Assembly (NCBI RefSeq): GCF_000429005.1
Contig: NZ_AUBA01000021.1
Location: 1-55,151, forward strand
Direction of reading: 5' to 3'
From: Novosphingobium acidiphilum DSM 19966
GTDB lineage: Bacteria; Pseudomonadota; Alphaproteobacteria; Sphingomonadales; Sphingomonadaceae
Length of the DNA: 55,151 nucleotides
In this document: in pieces, positions 1 through 7,236 of the stretch
Numbering within the stretch: the stretch's first letter is position 1
How the letters are laid out: each line of letters begins with the position of its first letter
Notes under the pieces: model-generated
What the model saw: the letters and a program-made list of their open reading frames with translations, nothing else
Database searches by the model: none
Told to the model about the DNA's origin: nothing
Translations under genes and position numbers: made by a program

Positions 1-1
1 C

Positions 2-33
2 CGTGCCTATCCGCTTGACGCATACACCCACTA
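2..33 (+). repeat. Left terminal inverted repeat of the IS1595-type element
   Basis: Bases 2-16 and 20-33 match the reverse complement of 1120-1151, with a three-base mismatch block in between. Confidence 0.8.
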
Positions 34-106
34 CATCTAGTGGCTGCCTTGTGGCGCGCGCCTGACTTTTCCTGCGGCTTGGCGCCACCCAAAGCGGTTG
101 TAAAGG

Positions 107-1138
107 GTGGGGATTGTGGACGTTCTTGACCGCGACAAGCTGCCGTTCCCGAAATCCCTCCCCGAGTTCCAGCGGCTTTTCCCGGATGATGGCGCTTGCG
201 CGGCCTGGCTTGAAAAAGCTCGCTGGCCTGATGGATTTGCGTGCCCACGCTGTGGCGTCGTCGGCGATCCGTTTCGTTTCACCACTCGGCCTGTCATCCT
301 GATGTGCCGCTCGTGTCGCCGTCAGACCGGCCTGATGGTCGGCACGGCCATGGAACGAAGCCACATCCCGCTCAGCGTGTGGTTCTGGGCCGCTTACCTG
401 GTTGCGAGTCAGACGACCGGCATATCTGCCGTCCAGTTGCAGCGCCAGCTTGGCCTGACCCGGTACGAGACGGCCTTTGGCCTGCTCCATAAACTGCGCG
501 CCGCGATGGTGCGCCCCGATCAGGATCGGATCGGCGGGCAGAGCGGTCAGCATGTCGAGGTCGATGAGACCTGGATCGGCGGGCGAACGCGCGGCGAAGG
601 CCGGGGAACCCACCACAAAACGCTGGTGGTCGCCGCCGTCGAAGTTCGTCACCGGGAGCCTGGCACTGGCCAAGACCGCCGCCGGAACGGACGCTATGCC
701 GGAAGGGTTCGATTGGCCATCGGTGCAGACCGCAGTGCCGGTGCCCTTGGTGGCTTTGTACAGAGCGCGGTCGAGCCGGGAACGCTGGTCATCACCGATG
801 ATTGGAGCGGCTATAGCGGGTTGCAGGGCGGCGGTTACGACCATCACGCCATCGCCCAGTGTGGCGACCCGGAGGTGTCCGAAGAGTTCCTGCCCATCGT
901 CCATCTGGTGTTCTCAAACCTCAAAGCGTGGCTCAACGGCATCCACCACGGCGTCAGCGCCAAGCATCTGCAAGCCTACCTCAACGAATTCACTTTCCGC
1001 TTCAATCGCCGCTTCTACCCGTTCAACGCCTTCCGATCCCTCCTTGGGATCGCCAGTGATATCGAGGCGCCGACCTTTGCCGAACTCTACTCAGGCCAAT
1101 GGACCCATCATACCATATCTAGTGGGTGTATGCCTTAA
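107..1138 (+). CDS. IS1595-family transposase (ISXO2-like)
   Basis: This 343-residue protein has the usual layout of the family. An N-terminal zinc ribbon (CPRC...CRSC, about residues 46-70) precedes a helical DNA-binding segment and an ISXO2-like DDE domain. The catalytic acidic residues are visible in VEVDETWIGG and VITDDWSGY, and a conserved Asn-rich block (FSNLKAWLNGIHHG) follows. The start is GTG at 107; an in-frame GTG at 116 would also work. It would catalyse cut-and-paste movement of the surrounding element. Length is normal and no frameshift is seen. Confidence 0.9.
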   Translation: MGIVDVLDRDKLPFPKSLPEFQRLFPDDGACAAWLEKARWPDGFACPRCGVVGDPFRFTTRPVILMCRSCRRQTGLMVGTAMERSHIPLSVWFWAAYLVASQTTGISAVQLQRQLGLTRYETAFGLLHKLRAAMVRPDQDRIGGQSGQHVEVDETWIGGRTRGEGRGTHHKTLVVAAVEVRHREPGTGQDRRRNGRYAGRVRLAIGADRSAGALGGFVQSAVEPGTLVITDDWSGYSGLQGGGYDHHAIAQCGDPEVSEEFLPIVHLVFSNLKAWLNGIHHGVSAKHLQAYLNEFTFRFNRRFYPFNAFRSLLGIASDIEAPTFAELYSGQWTHHTISSGCMP

Positions 1139-1151
1139 GCGGATAGGCACG
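1120..1151 (-). repeat. Right terminal inverted repeat of the IS1595-type element
   Basis: Reverse complement of the left end. The transposase stop codon (1136-1138) lies inside this repeat. Confidence 0.8.
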
Positions 1152-1444
1152 ATATTTTCCATCTGAATTTGTCCTCTCAGGCAGAGCTATGCCGGAAACA
1201 TAGCAAGGACAAGAAAAGACGAAAACAGACTATAGTGTCAAGATGCAAAATTTCGCCATTCTGGATGTTTGTGAACTGTATGATGCCAGATCTGTGCAAC
1301 TATATTGAATATAGTATATATTCGCATATAAACTGAGTACCCGGTCAGATCACCGCTGCCACGAGAAATCGAGGTATATTAGACGTTTGCGCTCCAGTGC
1401 GGCTTGCTATTAACTGACCACGCGGTTGGCGTGTCGGGAAATGA
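1152..1444. other. Non-coding spacer with AT-rich palindromes
   Basis: No convincing gene is seen. Two overlapping dyads occur near 1300-1325: ctatat-tga-atatag at 1300-1314, and gaatata/tatattc starting at 1308. They stand out as AT-rich against the GC-rich surroundings and could be an operator or a remnant of a mobile-element end. Confidence 0.4.
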
Positions 1445-2200
1445 TCAAGCGACGGCGAGGTTTTCATCAACGAGGTCGCCGAGGTCATCGAGGGCCGATT
1501 TTACCGACAGGCGTACAGTGCCGGTGACAGATCTATACCGAGCGTGGATCTGTGCGCCCCAGTCTGGGCGGAAGCCGTTTGTGACTTTGGTCGCTGGCAC
1601 ATCACGATTGGTGAAGAGCACGAAGAAACTCCCGCGCCAGACCCTGATTTGTTTGGGCAGAACCTTGCCCGCCGGGTGCGCCACCGGCAAACGCATCAGA
1701 TCGGTCAGCTTGTTGTCGACCTTGGTCGCATAGCAGGCCAATGCCGTATCCTTGAGCTCAGATCGTCACTTGCCGACACGGATTGCCCATCGCAGATGAT
1801 CGCGGATTTTGGGGCCGAAGACCGTGTCGCCACCGTCGATGGCGTATTGAACATCGCGCAACACATGGGCGAGGCAGACCTGGTGCTCTTTGCCCAGCTC
1901 CTGCTGGTCTGTATAGCGGTATGACACCCACACCTCGGGCTGATGACCGCTCAGGACGTCCTCGGCAACACTGCGTGCACGGCGCGGGGCGATCTTGTGC
2001 AAGACGGCCTTGTCCGAAAGGAATGCCCAGTGCCAATGGGTGACGCCGTTGGTGCGCGTGGTTGTCTCATCTGACGCAATAACCCGCGCCATCAATAGCG
2101 TGGCCGTAATCGCCTTAAAGGCCGTGGCCATATTGCCAACTACGTGAGCAGTTACGCTTGCTGATGGGTCTGAGCGTGAACTTATTGCAAATACACCCAC
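1445..2200 (-). pseudogene. IS66-family transposase remnant, frameshifted and internally deleted
   Basis: Two minus-strand reading frames (1766-2200 and 1445-1741) carry consecutive parts of an IS66 DDE transposase. The first has the central block with HWHWAFLSDKAVLHKIAP, VWVSYRYTDQQ and VCLAHVLRDVQYAIDGGD. The second has the C-terminal block with RLPVAHPAGKVLPKQI, FFVLFTNRDVPAT and KVTNGFRPDWGAQ. In intact IS66 proteins about 15-20 residues (the N..ERALRP block with the catalytic Glu) lie between RDVPAT and KVTNGFR; here they are missing. The N-terminal half and the accessory IS66 orfs are absent. The enzyme cannot be functional. Confidence 0.8.
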
Positions 2201-2215
2201 CCCCGGCGATGTCTA

Positions 2216-2455
2216 TTACTCGATAACAAAATATGCCAAAGATTCATCCAAAGCTCTAGAAATCCTTATCATGACATCAAGTGATGGGTTAACTTGACCC
2301 GTCTCTAACGCAGAAATATGGGACGTGGCCATCCCTGTCAATTGAGATAACCGCGATTGACTTAATCCCAAAAAATTTCTCTTATACTTCATTCGTGATG
2401 CAAATAGCTTTCTATGCTTGGGAAGGAGGTCCATGGAATCTATCTTTGTCGGCAT
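2216..2455 (-). CDS. XRE-family HTH regulator
   Basis: A 79-residue single-domain protein. A lambda-Cro-type helix-turn-helix occupies about residues 20-75 (KRNFLGLSQSRLSQLTGMA, then SHISALETGQVNPSLDV). Its ATG lies 145 bp from the first gene of the pilus operon, which is transcribed away from it, so it is the obvious candidate regulator of that operon and of itself. This is inferred from position only. The closest match by eye in the window is the XRE protein at 23506, which shares the S/THIS/C-ETG/EHG-NPSL pattern. Confidence 0.85.
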   Translation of the reverse strand: MPTKIDSMDLLPKHRKLFASRMKYKRNFLGLSQSRLSQLTGMATSHISALETGQVNPSLDVMIRISRALDESLAYFVIE

Positions 2456-2508
2456 GCGATGCGCCTCACATTTGTATTCTAATGCAGGAGGGCGGCAATA
2501 CCCACTCG

Positions 2509-2531
2509 TTCGCTATCGTTCAACTAGCGAC
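2509..2531. promoter_or_regulatory. Inverted repeat in the divergent intergenic region, candidate operator
   Basis: tcgcta (2510-2515) and tagcga (2525-2530) form a perfect 6-bp dyad with a 9-bp spacer. It sits between the divergent XRE gene and the first pilus-operon gene. Operator function is a guess based on position. Confidence 0.3.
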
Positions 2532-2600
2532 AGCCCAATCCGAGCAACTTTGCCCAAACAAACGCGTTGCGCTGGTGGCGCAGGAGTGTAAAAAGGTGGA

Positions 2601-3308
2601 ATGTGTAGCATTTGGCAAACGCGGCATCCCATTGAAAGCCCCTCCCACGATGTACCCCGCCACGCGATACGCTCAAGACACTGGTTTCCTGTTGTAATGG
2701 CACGCGGAATTGTCTTCCTTGGAGCCACATGTTTGGCGCTGTGGGTGTGGGCGTACGGCTACTTTTCCGGCATGTCCAAGGTGCTGCCCGCGCGGCAACT
2801 CGCAATGTCGCTCACCACCAGCCAGGAGACTAGCAAGGAGGAGGCTGCCGGTGGGGTGAACGACGCCCTCCCCCCCAAAAATGTCACCGGCGCCCTCAAC
2901 GCGGCAGTGACGCAAGGAACCATAAAAGATACGATCTGCATACCCGGATACGCTCGCTCGGTGCGGCCAGCCCTGACGGTCACAGAGCCGATCAAGCGCA
3001 AGCTCATGCTCGCAGAGCACCACTTCCAGTCGGCCCGCCTGTACGAGCTCGATCATCTCGTTCCGCTGTCGATCGGGGGGGCTCCTGACGACCTGCGCAA
3101 TTTGTGGCTTGAGCCATGGAATGGGCCGAACAACGCCCATGACAAGGACGCCCTCGAATACGTGCTGTGGCGGCTCGTTTGCGACGGCGAAGTTCCGCTT
3201 GCCACCGCCCAGACCTCCATCGCGACCAACTGGATCGCGGCGTACAAACTCTACGCGACACCGGAGAACCTTGCGCGGTTTCATTTCAACCACGGAGGCG
3301 GCCAATGA
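2601..3308 (+). CDS. HNH-endonuclease-like membrane-anchored protein
   Basis: The C-terminal half matches the pattern of HNH-type nucleases common in proteobacteria: LDHLVPLSIGGAPDDLRNLW followed by EPW and an H-x-KD-x-LE segment, then a helical tail. An uncleaved signal or membrane anchor (about residues 37-55, IVFLGATCLALWVWAYGYFSG) places the nuclease-like domain in the periplasm. The start at 2601 is preceded by aaaagg. An ATG at 2697, just before the anchor, gives a more natural N-terminus but lacks a ribosome site. It is the first gene of the pilus operon; its role there is unknown. The nuclease activity is inferred from the family. Confidence 0.65.
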   Translation: MCSIWQTRHPIESPSHDVPRHAIRSRHWFPVVMARGIVFLGATCLALWVWAYGYFSGMSKVLPARQLAMSLTTSQETSKEEAAGGVNDALPPKNVTGALNAAVTQGTIKDTICIPGYARSVRPALTVTEPIKRKLMLAEHHFQSARLYELDHLVPLSIGGAPDDLRNLWLEPWNGPNNAHDKDALEYVLWRLVCDGEVPLATAQTSIATNWIAAYKLYATPENLARFHFNHGGGQ

Positions 3309-3670
3309 GCCACGCCCGCCGCGCACGTGAAATCATCGCGGAAATAGCCAAAGACATGCCGGCCAATGCGACGCTGCGTGATCGCGAGAGCTTATTGCGC
3401 GAGCGCTATCCTTTCGGCGAGCGAAAGGGATGGCGTTATCGCGTTTGGCTTAAAGCTCAGCGGGCATATCTAGCGCCTTTCATCGGTCTCAATGACGCCC
3501 AACACCGCCGACTGATCGCCCGCGAAGTGAAAATCGGGCAGCCGTTTCTGTTTGCCGATGCCGTCAACAAATCAACGCTCAAAACTGCATTGGTTGACAG
3601 CAGACTGGTCGCTGGAAGCTCGATCGTCGCGACGGCCTACGTTGAAACAACAAACGGACGAGCGCGATGA
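3305..3670 (+). CDS. Small basic protein of unknown function in the pilus operon
   Basis: 121 residues, not recognised. The ATG at 3305 overlaps the TGA of the preceding gene (ATGA) and has a good ribosome site (ggagg, 3294-3298). Its own stop overlaps the start of the topoisomerase-like gene, so it is translationally coupled on both sides. It is rich in Arg/Lys in the first 60 residues (RRAREIIAEI, RYPFGERKGWRYRVW) and has no signal peptide or membrane segment. A nucleic-acid-binding or chaperone-like role for its neighbours is possible but unsupported. Confidence 0.6.
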   Translation: MSHARRAREIIAEIAKDMPANATLRDRESLLRERYPFGERKGWRYRVWLKAQRAYLAPFIGLNDAQHRRLIAREVKIGQPFLFADAVNKSTLKTALVDSRLVAGSSIVATAYVETTNGRAR

Positions 3671-5832
3671 CCGCCGCGTTGGCCCTCATCATCGCAGATC
3701 GGCCAGATCGTGGCCGCGCCATCGCCGATGCGCTCGGCAATGCGCAGCACCGCGAAGGCTTTATCGATTGCGCTGAAATGCGGATCACCTGGTGCCTTGG
3801 CCACATGCTCGAACTCGCATTGCCCCCAATGCGAGAATGGTCCTGGGAAAAATTGCCCCACAGCTTCCTGCCCTCGCACAACCGACCTATCGATAAGCGG
3901 CGCACACACCTTGACCGCATGGTCGACATGATCCGATCGGCGACCTGCATGATCCATGCGGGCGACCCGGACGATGAAGGTCAGCTGATTGTCGATGAGG
4001 TGATCGAATGGGCACACGCCGACTTGCCCGTCAACCGACTCATCTTCCATGTTGCTGATCCTGCGAGCATTCGATCAGCCCTCCAGGTGCTACGTCCCAA
4101 CACCGATTACGCAAACCTGTCCACCGCAGCCAAGGCGCGTCAGCTCGCAGATGCCATTCATGGAATTAATCTGACGCGAGCCTACACACTAGCGGCGAAC
4201 GAGAAGGGTTTCGCGGACGTTCTCACCGTCGGGCGCGTCCAGAATGCGATCCTGGGCATCGTTGTGCGCCGCGAGCGGGCGTATGCCGCCACTCGCAAAT
4301 CATCCGGTGCAAGTGCAGGGCTCGCGATCCGCTTTGATGATGTAGTGATCGGCGTCAACTCAAGTGATCAGCCGCACCCGGCCAATTTCGACACACAGGG
4401 GTTGAACGGCACGGCTGCCAAAGTGATTGCTCGAAGGGCTGAAAAGGTCAGCACCCCGCCGCCGCTCCCGCACAGCCTCCTATCGCTGCAGGTCGAAGCC
4501 GCACGTCAATATGGGCTTTCTCCCGATCAGGTGAGCCAGATCGCGCGCAAACTTCACGACGCCTATCAGCTGATAACCTTCCCTCGGTCTGACTGCCGTT
4601 ACCTTCCCGACACCGAGCACGGCCGTGCCCGCAGACTCCTGCGCGCAGTGTCTCGCAATCTGCCAGATCTGACAACCCTGGTAGACGTCGCTGACATGAA
4701 CCTCGTTAGCGCAGCGTTCAATTCCGCTAATGTCGGCACGCACCATGCCATTATTCCGACCGCTGCCACACCGGCCATGTTGCTGCTGAGCAAAGCGGAA
4801 CGCGCAATCTATACACTCGTATCCCAGAACTATCTCGCCCAGTTCCTCACACCTTGGGAAGTACAGCGCATCGTCGTGAACATTGCCGTGGCAGGGCAAT
4901 CCTTCAGAGCGCAAGCAGATTTGACAACAGTCTCTGGATGGACCGCGATCAGATCCCTGCAAAGCCAGGACACCGAGCAATTTGCTACTCGGTCGAATGC
5001 CGCACAAGCCGGCGCGATCGCGGGCTTGCGGATCCACCAGGACGGTATTTGCGAGCAAAGGTCTGAATATTCCAGCCAAGCGCCAGACACCCGCCACACG
5101 ATTGCCACCTTACTGGACGCGCTCGGCCGCATTGAACAAGACGTACAAGACGCGGATCTGCGCAGGACGGTTGCGAGCAGCCTCGCCGCTGGCGCACCCG
5201 GCATCGTCGGGACAGCAGCAACCCGCGACACAATCATCAAGGAGTTGTTCGAACAAGACTACCTCTCCCTGGATGGCGACAGGGTGGTCGCAACGCACAA
5301 GGGTTATATCCTGCACGATGCCTTGCCCGCCGCCATGACCTACCCGGACATGGCGGCGCACTGGCATCTACAGCTGCGCAAAATAGAACAGGGCACGCTT
5401 GACGCCGACGTCTTTCTCCAAAGCGTCGAGAACAACACAGCCGCCGCAATAGACGATATCAGGCGCCGCGGCATTCCTGTGGACATGGAAGCGCCAGCTT
5501 GTCCATTGTGCGCCGAAAAGCTTATCCGCAAACGTACCAAAGAGCCGCCCCAACGGCACTTTTGGCGCTGCGCAAGTCAGACTTGCTCGTTCACGGCGAA
5601 CGACAACGACGGAAAGCCGGTCATTCGCAAGGCGATGGCGCCACCGCCGATCAGCGACACATTTTCATGCCGCGTGTGCGGAAGCGGCCTGCGCCGCAGG
5701 AAATCGGTGAAGGCTGCGGATTCCTTTTTCTGGGCCTGCTCTGCCTTCCCTTCATGCCGTCAGACCTATCGTGATGTCTCTGGCAGGCCCCTCTACCCGG
5801 CCACCAGCGTTACCAAGGAAAATCATCCGTGA
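3667..5832 (+). CDS. Type IA topoisomerase (TopB/TraE-like) with altered catalytic residues
   Basis: 721 residues with the layout of topoisomerase III: an N-terminal Toprim domain, the central toroidal domain, and two C-terminal zinc ribbons (CPLC...C...C near 612-640, CRVCG...C...C near 672-705). The catalytic Tyr position in the LIT-x-PRSDCRYLP motif is Phe305 (codon ttc at 4579-4581). In the Toprim domain, the Glu-Lys of the family's EKP motif is Asp11-Arg12, while D100-P-D102-D-E104 is kept. Strand cleavage by the usual mechanism is therefore doubtful. Homologues are often encoded beside type IVb pilus or transfer genes of conjugative elements. The start overlaps the previous stop (ATGA). 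It may be a DNA-binding or structural derivative; alternatively another Tyr (Tyr312 in RYLP) acts. Confidence 0.85.
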   Translation: MTAALALIIADRPDRGRAIADALGNAQHREGFIDCAEMRITWCLGHMLELALPPMREWSWEKLPHSFLPSHNRPIDKRRTHLDRMVDMIRSATCMIHAGDPDDEGQLIVDEVIEWAHADLPVNRLIFHVADPASIRSALQVLRPNTDYANLSTAAKARQLADAIHGINLTRAYTLAANEKGFADVLTVGRVQNAILGIVVRRERAYAATRKSSGASAGLAIRFDDVVIGVNSSDQPHPANFDTQGLNGTAAKVIARRAEKVSTPPPLPHSLLSLQVEAARQYGLSPDQVSQIARKLHDAYQLITFPRSDCRYLPDTEHGRARRLLRAVSRNLPDLTTLVDVADMNLVSAAFNSANVGTHHAIIPTAATPAMLLLSKAERAIYTLVSQNYLAQFLTPWEVQRIVVNIAVAGQSFRAQADLTTVSGWTAIRSLQSQDTEQFATRSNAAQAGAIAGLRIHQDGICEQRSEYSSQAPDTRHTIATLLDALGRIEQDVQDADLRRTVASSLAAGAPGIVGTAATRDTIIKELFEQDYLSLDGDRVVATHKGYILHDALPAAMTYPDMAAHWHLQLRKIEQGTLDADVFLQSVENNTAAAIDDIRRRGIPVDMEAPACPLCAEKLIRKRTKEPPQRHFWRCASQTCSFTANDNDGKPVIRKAMAPPPISDTFSCRVCGSGLRRRKSVKAADSFFWACSAFPSCRQTYRDVSGRPLYPATSVTKENHP

Positions 5833-6980
5833 TCTCCCGAAGCGCATCCTGCTTTATTTCGGCCGCCGCCTTGCTCGCAGCGACCACCGCGCATGCTCAA
5901 AGTGATGGCGAGAATGGCACTGATCTGGCGCGGCTCGAAGAAGCACGTCAGGATTGGAATAACCACCAGGACGATGCTGCCGTCCATATCTGGCAAACGC
6001 TCGCACTCAGAAACAACGCCAAGGCCTGGTACAATCTGGGGCAAGCATACCGCCTCGGCCGCGGCACCACCACCAATCAAGATGCCGCGCTCGCTGCCTA
6101 TCGGCTTGCCGTGCGATTTGGCTATGCCAAGGCGCGCGAACAGCTCGGCCTGACCTTGTGCAAGTTGCCGGCCCATAAAGATGAGGGCCTGCGGATGCTC
6201 ATCGAAGTCGCAGACAAGGAAGGCGGAGCGCGCGCGGCCTATGTCGTCGGGCTCGCAGAAATGAAAGGCGACGGGCTACAGCAGAACAATATCCGCGCGA
6301 TCGCACACCTCACGTCGGCAGCAACTTCGGGTGTTGATGAAGCTTGGGCTCCATTGACAATCCTGCGAGCGACTGAGCTCGAGAAGCAAGCATCAGAAAT
6401 GCAATTTGCGCCTAAGCACGATCTGGGAAATCTCCCACATACTGTGCCCCAAAAACTGGCGCCTATGCGCGCGATCGAAATTCAACCCGGGGCCGATAAT
6501 ACCTCCGTTAATTTCAACAAACGCAATACGAACTCAACATCAACAATCACATTCACAGGTACTTACCCGATGACACTCGGCCAAATCGCGGCCGAATTGG
6601 AACGCACATCCGGATCACGGGTCATTTTCGCGCTCAGCGAGGCGGACGATTTCAAGAGAAATGACACCACGCACAGATTGCGCGTGAGTTGGACAGGCCC
6701 TGCGGATGCTTTTGCGAACAACATCGCGCGGTTGTTCAATTTGGTCGCTCAGATCGAGCCAGGACAAATCACGTTCACATCGGCGGCCCAAAATTCACCA
6801 CGCATTTTCCCATCACCAAACTTTGGAAACGAGCAGGACCATGCACTTTCTCCTACTGGCAGCAGCAGCGATCGCGCCAACGACAGCATTGGAAACGCAA
6901 ACAACCAACACACAAGTTCGCTCAACAGCCACCGCCGGCACCGTCGCCACAGGCGACACCACCGCCGGTATGGTGGTTGA
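5829..6980 (+). CDS. Sel1-repeat protein with C-terminal secretin/STN-like domain
   Basis: The GTG start at 5829 overlaps the topoisomerase stop. A signal peptide (about residues 1-23, ending TTAHAQ) exports it. Sel1-type repeats follow (AWYNLGQAYRLGRG..., about 45-160). An STN or secretin-N0-like fold lies near 245-320 (YPMTLGQIAAELERTSGSRVIF). Such domains dock secretins, so it probably helps assemble the PilN channel in the periplasm. The last about 45 residues are low-complexity and His/Arg-rich, and lie where the next gene is encoded in another frame (140-nt overlap). Function is inferred from domains and operon position. Confidence 0.7.
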   Translation: MISRSASCFISAAALLAATTAHAQSDGENGTDLARLEEARQDWNNHQDDAAVHIWQTLALRNNAKAWYNLGQAYRLGRGTTTNQDAALAAYRLAVRFGYAKAREQLGLTLCKLPAHKDEGLRMLIEVADKEGGARAAYVVGLAEMKGDGLQQNNIRAIAHLTSAATSGVDEAWAPLTILRATELEKQASEMQFAPKHDLGNLPHTVPQKLAPMRAIEIQPGADNTSVNFNKRNTNSTSTITFTGTYPMTLGQIAAELERTSGSRVIFALSEADDFKRNDTTHRLRVSWTGPADAFANNIARLFNLVAQIEPGQITFTSAAQNSPRIFPSPNFGNEQDHALSPTGSSSDRANDSIGNANNQHTSSLNSHRRHRRHRRHHRRYGG

Positions 6981-7236
6981 GGAGGAGTGGGCGGCGCGCG
7001 CCAACGAGCCGCTGAGCAGCACTCTGACGGCCTGGGCACAGAGAGCCGGTTGGGAAGTCGTCTGGGAAAGCGATGCCGATTTTCGCTTATCGGCCGGCGC
7101 CACGATTACCGGCGATTTTCCGTCTGCCGCAGATCGCCTGTTATCGGCGTTTGCACGCACAACCCCGCATTTGAAAGCCAAATTCTACAATAGCAACAGA
7201 GTTTTACGCGTTTGGGATGAGAGGAACGAGCCTTGA
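6841..7236 (+). CDS. pilL: PilL-like TcpQ-domain lipoprotein/periplasmic protein
   Basis: 131 residues. A short signal sequence (MHFLLLAAAAIAPTTALE) precedes a Thr-rich linker and a TcpQ C-terminal domain (LTAWAQRAGWEVVWES, then an RLLSAF...V.RVW pattern). In I-type plasmids and the toxin-coregulated pilus this domain binds the secretin and aids its outer-membrane assembly. It starts inside the preceding gene in another frame; a weak agga precedes the ATG. It is shorter than R64 PilL because the N-terminal part of PilL is lacking or supplied by the preceding Sel1/STN protein. Its TGA overlaps the TTG start of pilN. Confidence 0.75.
   Translation: MHFLLLAAAAIAPTTALETQTTNTQVRSTATAGTVATGDTTAGMVVEEEWAARANEPLSSTLTAWAQRAGWEVVWESDADFRLSAGATITGDFPSAADRLLSAFARTTPHLKAKFYNSNRVLRVWDERNEP

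Larger units (their letters stand above)
2..1151 (+). mobile_element. IS1595-family insertion sequence, complete
   Basis: Imperfect terminal inverted repeats of about 32 bp bound a single transposase gene. The left end (2-33) begins cgtgcctatccgctt and the right end (1120-1151) is its reverse complement with three central mismatches (gac against aag). The size of about 1.15 kb and the zinc-ribbon DDE transposase fit IS1595. The left target duplication lies outside the window, so insertion age cannot be judged. The intact ORF and well-preserved ends suggest a recent, possibly active copy. Confidence 0.85.
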
